Below are positions 43,346-52,689 of a DNA stretch of 64,000 nt, piece by piece. How positions within the stretch are numbered: position 1 is the first letter of the stretch; every line of letters starts with the position of its first letter. This stretch comes from Euclidia mi (taxonomy: Eukaryota; Arthropoda; Insecta; Lepidoptera; Erebidae), in assembly GCA_944739405.2 (NCBI GenBank), contig OX123182.2, positions 67,831,183-67,895,182 on the forward strand. The letters are read 5' to 3'. The notes under the pieces are model-generated. The model was not told the origin of the DNA. It searched no databases and saw only the letters and a program-made list of their open reading frames with translations. Position numbers and translations under genes: made by a program.

Positions 43346-44381
43346 TGGCATATTCATCATTGAAAATGAATCTATATTTGTTCAGGTAGCTGGTTACAAA
43401 TTCGCCGTTAAGAAGTTAAGTAGGTAAAGTTTAAGTTGAAATTCTATTTGTTTTACGAATTCCAAAGGTATATAATATTTTTTTTTAATAACAAAAAATA
43501 TATATTAAAATCATATTTCAGTTTGTCTTAGTTAAACCAAAAGGGTCCGATGCGGGTCGGGAGAGCCGTTGGACAAAGCCTCTTTTGTACTCATGTAGGT
43601 ATCTAAGTACTGTCGTTAATTACAAAGCAATGAACTTTACGTTGTCAGTACACATTTAAAATGAAATATGCATCAAGATTTACGTAAGATTTAATTATTA
43701 AATATAAGGTCAAATAATACATAAGTACTGGCTAACGCCAACCTTTACTATCTGGTATTTACATATCCATTGATCTCGGGTCGGATCGGGACGATGTTAA
43801 TCCAGCACCTACCTGGTCCGTTTGACAGCCATTTTGGCTCGATCTCAGTAAAATTGAAAGAAACTCTCATAAACCACACTCATACCTTACAGATCGGGAA
43901 AAAAAGAAAGAAACTTAATAGAAAAATGAACTGGAGTTCACTAACATTTTTCAAACAGAACACAATATGATAGATTGTCAGTTTATACTTCATCGGGCAT
44001 AGTTCCAATTCCGACTTAAAACTGAGACTTTTCTCGGCAAAAAGGCAATTTACACTCTGTTCCATCCTGGATTTCAACTAAAGAACTCATTGCGCGCAGC
44101 GATACTAGGTGATAAATAAAATTTAAGCCAACGAGTTGCCTCTTTTAGAAGTAAATTAATAATGTAATCTAAGTATTTTCTTTTTAAAGCAATCTGATCC
44201 AACAACAGCCTTGATGGACATAACTAAGCTCAAAGATAAAGAACCTTGTTTACGTTTTATTTATTTGAGATCTAAAATTCTATTCTATAATGTTGTATGT
44301 AACTCTTGTGCAAAGTGACAAATAATTTGCAATACAAAGGCTTTTTTTATGTGAAACATGTTTATCTTCATTTTGTAAAGT
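43346..44381. other. no gene seen
   Basis: AT-rich; ends with the AAGT duplication of the solo LTR. Confidence 0.5.
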
Positions 44382-45158
44382 TGTAACGGGTTCTGGTATT
44401 AAAACGCAGAAAAGAGGTTCTAGATGCGTTTATTGCCGAGTATTGTCTCACTTCCCTTGCACGAGTATGACCGACCAACAACACGACACTGGCCTGAACA
44501 GTAAGACTGCAGTCTCCCACGCTGTTCCCTCCGGTAGTGTGTAGGCAGGCTGCTCAAAGTCTGCGCGTAGCGGTAGATCCTCGCAGGCCGTTGGTTCAGC
44601 TGGCAGACGCCGGCGGTGCGAGTACGATGAGCAGGGCAGGCCAGACTCTTCAGTAGAGGAGACGCCGAAGGCGATGCAGGAAAGTGTAGCGGTCTAGGAG
44701 CGTAGCCGGAGTCTTAAGGTGAACCTGGAACCTGAATGGAAACAGCATTAGGAAAGCCACAACCAATAGAGTCAGGCAGGCGGCGTCAGCCGGCCTCAGC
44801 TAGCAGGTAGAGAGATGGGCAGTACGCTATCGCAGTAAATGTAGTCACTTACCCAGCTGCTGGGATCAGGATACACGTAGAATGTATAATTATAGATATA
44901 GCGGTATAGAGTAGCGGTAGTAGGTTAGTGTGGAGTAGCGGTGCCGGCCTCTCTGTCGGCCCCTTTATATACTGGGCCCTCCATCAGCGTTGAATCCGTT
45001 CATGACCATATTTGGTCAAGCTTCGCGAGCGCGGACGATGGCCTTCTCTGATTGGCCGAGCGTATGGGCAGTACTGACGCAAACGCGGTAAGTACCGCCC
45101 ATACGCTCGGCGTATGGGCGGTACGTGCGAAGCGTGAGACTTTGTAACATACGTTACA
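44382..45158 (-). repeat. solo LTR (777 bp)
   Basis: Ends TGTAACG...CGTTACA form a perfect 7-bp inverted terminus; AAGT is duplicated at 44378-44381 and 45159-45162. On the minus strand it has TATATAAAG and AATAAA in the right order, which sets the orientation. GC-rich relative to its flanks. No internal retroelement sequence on either side, so it arose by LTR-LTR recombination. Confidence 0.8.
44963..44971 (-). promoter_or_regulatory. TATA box of the solo LTR
   Basis: TATATAAAG followed by GGGCCGACAG on the minus strand; the AATAAA at 44429-44434 lies about 530 bp downstream, near the LTR 3' end. Confidence 0.6.
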
Positions 45159-45168
45159 AAGTCTCACG
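45092..45168. repeat. two adjacent perfect inverted repeats
   Basis: 45092-45124: GTACCGCCCATACGC, TCG, complement (15-bp arms). 45133-45168: CGTGAGACTTTGTAAC, ATAC, complement (16-bp arms); the latter crosses the right border of the solo LTR into flanking DNA. Confidence 0.92.
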
Positions 45169-45254
45169 TTTTACAAAAGGAAGATAGAAGTTACTTATAT
45201 ATTATACAGAGAACGGCACTGTAAGAGAAGGAATACTTGATACAAACCCTATAC

Positions 45255-45355
45255 CAACCCATTTGGCCAGCGTGGTATACCAGGCCAATTTCTCCTTTCA
45301 AAGGAGAGGCCAGTCCAGCAGGGGACTGTTAAAGGCTGATGATGATGAGACTTTA
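45255..45355 (+). mobile_element. LINE 3' end scrap with GAT tail
   Basis: CATTTGGCCAGCGTGGTATA ... GAGAGGCCAGTCCAGCAGGG followed by GGCTGATGATGATGA, the widespread lepidopteran RTE-type 3' end with a GAT microsatellite. Confidence 0.65.
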
Positions 45356-45845
45356 GCTGTGATGATAGACGCGGGAGCCCTCGTACGTTGGTTCGCCTGT
45401 CAGTCAGTCCATCATAATAAGCGAGCATCACCGTTTTGTCTTCTTATTATTAAACGGCGTGACAATCTATCAATTTTAAATATGAGGACATCACCATCAC
45501 CTCTGCGTGAACGAGGATAATTTATTAATACCTAGTAAAATCACGGGATGTGCGCAGCATATGGCGTCATAATGAATATAAATATAAACGTCACCGGTTT
45601 ATTGATATTGTTTCAGCATCATATTGGAAAGTCGCCGCTGCATAATGGCTGCATTATTACAAAACGTGCACCGAGTACAGTATACAATCCATTGTTCCAT
45701 TTAGATAAACGAAATGCACATTTTCATCTTCCATCAAGGATTATTAACAATTACAGTAACAGACGATTTTATACTGCTTGTGTTAACAATTTTATACTGT
45801 GTGGCGCTGGGTAGAGATATCTTCGAGTCCTGAGTATATTCGTAT
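45356..45845. other. no gene seen
   Basis: No recognised feature. Confidence 0.5.
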
Positions 45846-46130
45846 TGCTTGATTTTTTTTTATCTTTATTTACTAAATGTCAGGGGCTTGATCACTCAGT
45901 GATCATGTCGCACCCACAGGAGAATACAATAACATACAAGGCACAAAATTATGATAACACAAACAGAAGAAAACAACAAAAATATTGTTAGATTAAGATC
46001 TAGCTTTTAATGCACTGCTTAAAATAAAATAGATTGATTTAGCCTGATCTGACAAAGGATCAGACAAAATACTGTTACAGACCCCGTTAGACCTTATACA
46101 ACAAGCCCTGTCTGACTCGAATTTTCGTCT
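45846..46130 (-). repeat. possible LINE 3' untranslated region
   Basis: T-rich start (TTTTTTTTTATCTTTATTTA) as for a reversed poly(A) end, then TGATCACTCAGTGATCATGTCG and A-rich sequence; an I-clade LINE in the same orientation lies to the right beyond a SINE, so this may be its 3' end. Confidence 0.4.
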
Positions 46131-46149
46131 TTCAACCTCATTTCATACA

Positions 46150-46268
46150 CATACATACATACATTGACTCACGCCTGTTTCCCCGAAGGGGTAGGCAGAG
46201 GCATATTAAACGCCCACTATTCGCCAGTGTTTTGATCCCACGTAATAGGTGGCGAGCCTATTGCCGCT
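46150..46268 (-). mobile_element. SINE 3' part with RTE-like end
   Basis: Same family as the SINE at 9542-9791: TTGACTCACGCCTGTTTCCC then CGAAGGGGTAGGCAGAG and CCCACGTAATAGGTGGCGAG. The ATGT-type tail is at 46150-46165. The promoter head is absent, so it is 5'-truncated where the I-clade LINE begins. Confidence 0.75.
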
Positions 46269-46960
46269 TATCGGGATATTTTGTTTGCCAGAGCCTCGTC
46301 CGATGATCGGCAGGTGCACCACTTGCAGGTGGGTGGGAACCCTATGCACCCATTTTGCACACATTCCACCAAAATGTGGTAAACATCTTCCCTCACATTG
46401 CAACTGTAACAATTGGGTGTAGATTTTTTCCTCATCATGAACATGAAACTGTTTAGTGGCATGTGTCCGGAACGAACTCGCCAGGCAGTTACAATACTTT
46501 GTCTAGATAAATTGGAACTCGCAAACCAAATTGAACGACAAGGACTTCGCTGTAAAGTTTTGTACCTTATACCGGCAGTCCAAGACCTCTCATCAAAGTA
46601 TACTTTACAAATTTTAAAACTGTTCTCTTTAACAGCAGGAAGAAGATCTTTGTAATAATATAAATGAGTCACTGGGATCCCTAACACTACTGCTTTTTTG
46701 GCTAAATGATCAAACGTCGTATTGCCCTGCAAGCCAATGTGTGATGGTATCCAATGTAATACGATGTTTTTGTCGCTTCTTTGCAACTCCAAACTTGAGT
46801 CCAAGATACTATAGGCTGTAGGCATACATCGAACAGTCGAAGTACACCGGGCCAAGTGTTGAAATGCACTCCTGGAATCGGTAAGGATGACATAGTTTCT
46901 TGCATGAGTTGACTTGATGTATGACACAGCTTCTGCTATAGCTATCAGTTCTACAGCCAT
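46268..46960 (-). pseudogene. I-clade RNase H domain
   Basis: ELIAIAEAVSYI (Glu), NYVILTDSRSAFQHLAR (Asp) and LHWIPSHIGLQGNTTFDHLA (His/Asp block) are RNase H motifs. A C-terminal Cys cluster (CYSCNVREDVYHILVEC) follows, as in I and R1 LINEs. The end runs into the SINE border. Confidence 0.85.
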
Positions 46961-47155
46961 AATACAGATGTGTTGTGTTTTTATTTGAAGTCTAATGAAG
47001 CTGTTTTCCTGAGGATCAAAGAATGCAGCACCAGCAACTTGTTTATCCTTCGAGCCATCCGTATAAATGCTTTAAAAACCTGAATAGTTCTTATTGAGAA
47101 ATTCCAAACACATATTATAAAGGTCTACAGTACCGTATTGATGTTTAGACTTGTT

Positions 47156-48500
47156 TTACTTCATGAAAGGTCTTACCACGTTAGCCAAATGCACATTGCT
47201 CACCCATGTATCAAAACCAAAAAACTCCAAGTCTTTAGTAGTAGGAAACGGAATTGCTTTAAAGTGTTCAAATGACTTGAGAATAATAGGAGCATTTCTA
47301 CGACGCAAATTAGAAATAGGCATTAGATTGTAAAGTTGCATAATTAAATCAGCAATCTCACTGCCTTCGAAAGATTGTAATTTAAGCCAATACTTTGTAG
47401 CCAAGAAATACCTACGCACATACAGTGGTTGGACATATAACTCAATTTCCATGGCGTGCACCGGAGTACTTCTAACAAATCCGCCTATTATTCTCAAAAA
47501 CTGGTTCTGGACTATTTGTAGTTTATTTAAGTGAGTATTAAAACTAGAACTATACAGATGGCTTGCGTAATCCAATCTACTCCTAACTAAACTAAAGTAT
47601 AAGCATCTCAAATGTATGGGATGTATGCCCCAATCACTATTAGATAGCACTTTAAATATATTTACTCGTATATAGGATGAAACTTTCTGCTTAATCTCAT
47701 TAATGTGTTTACTCCATCTAAGTCCGAGGTCAAACCACAGTCCCAGATACTTAACACAATCTACTACGTTTAATTCGAAATTATTTATTGTTAGTTTAGG
47801 TGACTCTCGAAAAAAACTAGTTTGAAAAACGCATATTTTACTCTTAGGAGCAGAAACATCTAACCCAATATCGCAAAGTGAATCGAATATTTTGTCTAGA
47901 GCCAACTGTAGATTAGATGATATCTTTTATGTCACGACCAACAGAGTAGACGACAAAATCATCGGCATATTGGGAAATAAATATATTGTTCGAACTAACA
48001 AATTTACAAATATTCATAGTGGCAATATTAAATAAAAGTGTAGATAACTGATCCCCCTGAGCTAATCCACGTCCAGTCGAACGACACATGACCGAGTTGT
48101 CCACACAAATTTTTTGAGTTCTCTCTTTTATAAAATTCCACAAATAATTACATAATTTTATTTATTACCCAACGCCAATATTATCCATAATTTCAATTAA
48201 ACTTTTAACATCAAGGTTATTATATGCACTATCTATATCCAGAAAGCATCCTATAGTAGATAATTTGCTTAAAAATCCTATTTGAATCCTAGTCGCTAAG
48301 CCTGTAAGATTATCCAGTGTTGAATGACATTTCCTAAACCCTGTCGTATGATGTGATTAGATGTGGTTCTTTTCTACGTACAATTCTAGGTTTTTTTTGT
48401 AAAATGCCGTGAAATACCTTACATTGACATGCCATCGTAGATATCGGTCGCAAGGATGATAGACTACGTGAATCTCTTCCTGGCTTAGGTATCGGGATTA
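47156..48500 (-). pseudogene. I-clade reverse transcriptase
   Basis: RGLAQGDQLSTLLFNIA (motif B) and FISQYADDFVVYSVG (motif C, YADD intact) lie in 47913-48143; a frame change follows, then IGLDVSAPKSKICVFQ, VKYLGLWFDLGLRW and the long linker LVRSRLDYASHLY ... LNKLQIVQNQFLRIIGG. Upstream of 48143 the frame is broken by several stops. Confidence 0.85.
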
Positions 48501-48690
48501 CAGTTATATATCTCCACTATATAAAGCCATTAGAATAGAATCTATTGTATAAATTAGTTAATGTTTTCTTGCCAATATGGGATTATTTTTTTTATCATAG
48601 TGTAAGAGATATGATCGTCACCGGGACATGTGTCTTTCAAGCGAATACATTTTTCTAGTTCCTGTAATTCTATACCGAATTTCTAATTTG

Positions 48691-48939
48691 TAATTACATG
48701 AAACAAGCTGCAGTTTGCAAGGGGAAACAAAATCCAGAGCCAAAGATTGTAATAATTCTGTTGCTCTTGTTTTATCAACATAAATTGTCTATTAGAGCCA
48801 TATCCCTTAAACCATTTCATTTTGTACCACACTTCTTTAGCAGAACAAGTTTGGTCAATGGAGGAACAAAAATGTTGCCAACTACTTTTAAACTACCACG
48901 ATTTGCACACATACTAAAGATTATGTAACGGGTCTGAAT
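48691..48939. other. no gene seen
   Basis: Short stretch between the LINE and the Penelope-like element. Confidence 0.5.
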
Positions 48940-49572
48940 AATGTTAATGAACGAAAAGAAAGATGAAATACCTTTCTATTTTTCCTGACGTTTCGGCATG
49001 GGTTACACCAGCCGTGGTCACGGGATGACTGATGTTTGTCAGCGCTGCCTCCGAGAAGTGCGGGTTTTGGAAACTACCCTCACTTGGTCTTCACAATTAT
49101 TAACATTTATATCTTCGGAACTTGTCAGTACTTCGAGACACAACACTAATAGTATCTACACACTGGCGCGTAATGTCACCTCGTCGGTGTCTACATTTGC
49201 TGATGACAGGATTCCAAGATGTAGATAAACGGTAACCATCCTCCCGGTTGAAATTTGCGTGCTTTTTGATTTCAACCGCTTCCCGTGCTATTCTTGAAAA
49301 ATAGGGACGGTCTGTGGAGAGAATCTGGGGCCGATGTAGCTCAATCCAGTGATTGGATCCTGACTCCAACAAATGCTCAGCTATGGCCGACTTAGTGGTT
49401 TGTCGGTTTTTGACGGCCGTGATGTGTTCCTTAACTCGTTCGGCGATGGTCCTTTTTGTTTGCCCGATGTAGGAACTACCACAGCTGCAATCTACCTTGT
49501 ACACGCCTGGTGTTTGAAAAGAGATGACATCCTTTGGAGTACGTAGGTGATTTGCCACTTTGGAGTACGGAC
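48940..49572 (-). pseudogene. Penelope-like element 3' part with GIY-YIG endonuclease
   Basis: The frame 49100-49558 holds the GIY-YIG nuclease that Penelope-like elements carry after the RT: TPGVYKVDCSCGSSYIGQT (GVY at residues 18-20, YIG at 30-32), RTIAERVKEHITAVK (Arg and the following helix) and an EAVEIKKHANFNREDGYRLS block with the Glu. The 3' untranslated part (48950-49099) contains CCTGACGTTTCGGCATGGG, a phrase seen in these elements. Upstream coding is cut by the ORF1-only LINE and resumes at 51125. Confidence 0.9.
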
Positions 49573-49580
49573 TATATACA

Positions 49581-51116
49581 ATAATATAATAATAATAATT
49601 TATTTATCAGAAACACAAGGGTACAAAAAATATACGCATACATAATTAAACTTAAGGCTACAGTTTTCCTATTGATTGGGAAGAACACCAGTCTCCTGTA
49701 CTAGTTAGAAACCTGTATCACAGGAGATTGGGTCTCTCTTTCAAAATTATTGGTAGGTAGGTAAGTATATAAAGAGATGCAATATTAGTACAGTATTCAA
49801 AAGTAAACAATATAATTAAATTAAGGTAAGATATTAAGCTTAGTTTCTAATTTATAAATAAACAATAAAATTGATCATTATAATCGCTTGCTAATCATTT
49901 TATGGAAGAAGCAAGAGCATCATATGTATAAAACAGTGGGTCGGCGGAATTGCTTATAGTGTCAATGTTATTGGATTTAGCAATATAATTATTAATAACG
50001 TTTATAACATCTATGTATGCATTTTATAAAACTAAGTGTATTCACAATACCTATTACAATGTTAGTAGGTCACTATGCTAATGGAATGATGTTAAGTACA
50101 TAAAATAACTATTATGATTGAACAGAAAGATTAATATTAAAAGCAAATTAACTACGTAGGATGATTAAATAACATATATAAAATAAGGTTATAAAGCTAT
50201 GTTGCGACGCTCCTAGGCGCCTTCGTAGTCTATGGTATTAATATACCTGATTTCGGCAGCCTTTCTAGCCGGGCAGTCGACGTCACCCGTAGAGTGATTG
50301 CTCTGTTTGTTGAAGCGCAGGCACGTTGCACATTTAGGTGCTTGTGATTTTTTATTGCAGTCCTGGATCGAATGTCCTTCTTCAGCACAATGTCCGCATG
50401 TAGAGGTCGCATTCTTGCAAGTCTTAGCCGCATGACCGTACTGCTGACATTTATAGCACCTGGTCACAAGTGTGAAGTCCCTTACCGGACAGGAGGTCCA
50501 GTTGATGAATATTCTATTCTGTGTGATCAGGGCTTTACGGATTACGGCTGTTACCTCTAATATAAGATTGCAGAATTCAGAGTCTCTCTTGCCCGATTTG
50601 TGGCTCAGTTTGATATCAGACAAAAATGTATCCTGGGTCATACCTGGTAATTTATCAGCGATGTTCTGCTCAAAAATACATTTAAAGACCTCATTTTCGC
50701 GCATTGCTGTCGGGACTCCTATTATAATAATGCGCGGTTTACGCTTGTATGGTTCATCGATCTTTAAGCCTGATGCAGCGAGTTGGACTGATTGCTTCAA
50801 TTTTTCTATATCAGTTTTCGTTTCCGTGCTTATTATTACACCTCCATTCCTGGTCTTTCGGACACCGCGAACTTGTAGTTTCATTTCTTCAGGCCTTATG
50901 ATTTTCTGAACCATACTTTTTGTGTCCTCGCTTGTTTTTGAAGTATCACTAGGGTAAATAGCTACCGAGCTTAGACTATTTGGTCGAATGTAGCTGTTGG
51001 CTCCCTTTTTCACCATATCTGCAAACAATGTACTGGCTGGAGCTTGTTTGGCGTTCGAATCCTGGATGGTCTGCTTTATCTGGGCCAACTCCTCCATAAG
51101 GTCTTGCTACATATCT
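49581..51116 (-). mobile_element. ORF1-only non-LTR element inside the Penelope-like element
   Basis: 1536 bp bounded by the perfect 8-bp duplication TATATACA (49573-49580 and 51117-51124). It has 19 bases before the first ATG, one long ORF1 and a ~630-bp 3' region ending in AATAATAATAATTTATTTAT-type sequence. There is no RT anywhere in it, so it must have been moved by another element's enzyme. Confidence 0.8.
50213..51097 (-). CDS. LINE ORF1 nucleic-acid-binding protein, three zinc knuckles (294 aa)
   Basis: Uninterrupted over 294 codons. Residues ~70-205 resemble the RNA-binding region of I/Jockey/R1-type ORF1 (EMKLQVRGVRKTRNGGVIIS, PRIIIIGVPT). Three Cys clusters follow: CYKCQQYGHAAKTC (214-227), CGHCAEEGHSIQDC (234-247) and CATCLRFNKQSNH...DC (256-275). 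Such proteins bind the element RNA in a particle. The N-terminus is short for the family, so the ATG may be internal and the copy 5'-truncated. Unlike nearly every other frame in the window it has no stop or shift. Confidence 0.85.
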   Translation of the reverse strand: MEELAQIKQTIQDSNAKQAPASTLFADMVKKGANSYIRPNSLSSVAIYPSDTSKTSEDTKSMVQKIIRPEEMKLQVRGVRKTRNGGVIISTETKTDIEKLKQSVQLAASGLKIDEPYKRKPRIIIIGVPTAMRENEVFKCIFEQNIADKLPGMTQDTFLSDIKLSHKSGKRDSEFCNLILEVTAVIRKALITQNRIFINWTSCPVRDFTLVTRCYKCQQYGHAAKTCKNATSTCGHCAEEGHSIQDCNKKSQAPKCATCLRFNKQSNHSTGDVDCPARKAAEIRYINTIDYEGA

Positions 51117-51124
51117 TATATACA

Positions 51125-51281
51125 GTCTTGATGGAGTATTTTTGTAGTACTGTTCCAACTTTATCCGTTACTCCTTTTATGTAGGGCATGAACGCTGGCG
51201 CTCTGTTCACTTCAGTCTGTCTCAACCTTTTCCTTGACCTTCGCAATAATGGATTGCAAATGTCGCGGGTGATGATGTGAA
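51125..51281 (-). pseudogene. Penelope-like element, RT C-terminal piece, minus strand
   Basis: Reads APAFMPYIKGVTDKVGTVL and QKYSIKTVY, the stretch between RT and GIY-YIG in Penelope-like elements, and continues into 49572 once the inserted LINE is set aside. Its upstream end is the left arm of the inverted repeat at 51243-51335. Confidence 0.8.
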
Positions 51282-51335
51282 CTACTTACACGCAAATTCA
51301 CATCATCACCCGCGACATTTGCAATCCGTTATTGC
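51243..51335. repeat. inverted repeat, 39-bp arms, 15-nt loop
   Basis: Arms 51243-51281 and 51297-51335 are complementary with one mismatch. Both arms encode, each on its own strand, the same Penelope-like block (SHHHPRHLQS). Confidence 0.92.
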
Positions 51336-51450
51336 TTCATTGACAAACAGAGCATATGACCTTTGCGACCCCGAACACTTAGATATTGAGCTCACACATG
51401 TTCGGGAGGTACTCAAGCAAAACGGTTTCGTGAGCTTTGATTGATTTGTG
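51282..51450 (+). pseudogene. Penelope-like element, RT end, plus strand
   Basis: SHHHPRHLQSVIASLTNRAY then DLCDPEHLDIELTHVREVLK and QNGF: the RT thumb region just upstream of the block found on the opposite strand at 51125-51281. The two are head to head. Confidence 0.8.
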
Positions 51451-52399
51451 GATTAAGATAACGGCCATAGACGTCGCTTCTGTCTTTTCTTAAAAAATTA
51501 TGGCCGCTTATTCTCGGGTTTTCAGCAAGTAGAAGTCATGTTTCACTTAGAGCAGCAATGTGGATTTTCTCCTATGATAACAATTGAATTATTTATTTTA
51601 CCAAAGGGGCATGTTAAAATTGTACATATAACACTATTTATTACAATCACATCATTTGAAAAAAAAAGAGGTGGCGTGGGGTAAAAACTAATTACTTATA
51701 CGCTATCCACATCATATCTATCGCAACTGTTGGAAAACCCTCAATTAATAAATCTTACCACACCGATAAATCCTTGAGGCATTTACCTATAGTAAAACTC
51801 AAAAACTCATATCATAACTCTGTTATACATGACTAACATAAACAATTTTTAAGTTTATAATGAACATGTAAAAACCGAGTTGAAATCAGCTTGGCACATT
51901 TCCACGTCAACAAACTTGTGGGACATTAATATAATAACTACAAAGCATGTCATTTTCTATAATCCATACTATATAACACTGGGATTATGAATGAGAAAGT
52001 AACTGTGAGTTTGTATGTTACGCCCTATCGGCTCAAATACTGAAGAGATCTTTAAATTTACAATACCCATGTCTATGTTTAAGTATTTGGAAATTTCACT
52101 TAATTTTTTTGTAGTATTTAGTTAGTTTTTCGTCCTCTATTACTCTCGTAAACGGATGACCACACTTCTTGGTGCCCAAGAAACAATTTGAACTATTATA
52201 AAAGTTATATTTATTTATTAAACTCATACGATAATTTCGTGCCTCTAAATAGGCGTGGTTGTGTGCGGGGAGTGAGCTAAGCGGTGGCTAGGAATTACAA
52301 AAGTCGGTTTGGAACGTTCGTTTATGTACTGATAGCATGGTAAATATCATAAATCCACCTGCTGAGCGCCGATTATCGTATCACCTGAGCTTGATTGTA
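51451..52399. other. no gene seen, AT-rich
   Basis: No recognised domain or repeat. Confidence 0.5.
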
Positions 52400-52680
52400 C
52401 TGGGACGTACGTATGGTATACGTTTTCGACTTTTCGCTCGTCTTGCACCGAGCGTGGTCAGGGAGAGACTGATGAGAGCTCAGCGCCGTCTTGTGAAAGT
52501 GCGGGTTTCGGCACCTACCCTCACTTGGTCTTTATTTAAGTTCGCACTGTCAGTACTCCGACACACTACACTAATGACGTCTACACACTGTTGAGATTTA
52601 TCATTGCGGCCTTGTTTACATTTGCTGATGACTGGATTCCAAGTAGCCGATAATCTACTGGTAGGTAGATAGATATAATT
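52400..52680 (-). pseudogene. Penelope-like element 3' scrap
   Basis: Minus strand ATWNPVISKCKQGRNDKSQQ and CVDVISVVCRSTD match the C-terminus at 49100-49200 (STSWNPVISKCRHRRGD). Only the last residues and 3' untranslated sequence remain. Confidence 0.8.
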
Positions 52681-52689
52681 ATTTAAAAA

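Larger units (their letters stand above)
46268..48690 (-). mobile_element. I-clade non-LTR retrotransposon, 5'-truncated
   Basis: Minus strand from right to left: RT fingers remnants (48200-48680, e.g. IPIPKPGRDS), palm (47913-48143), thumb and linker (47156-47905), RNase H and a Cys-rich end (46268-46960). An RNase H after the RT marks the I/R1-group branch. Endonuclease and ORF1 are missing. Confidence 0.8.
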
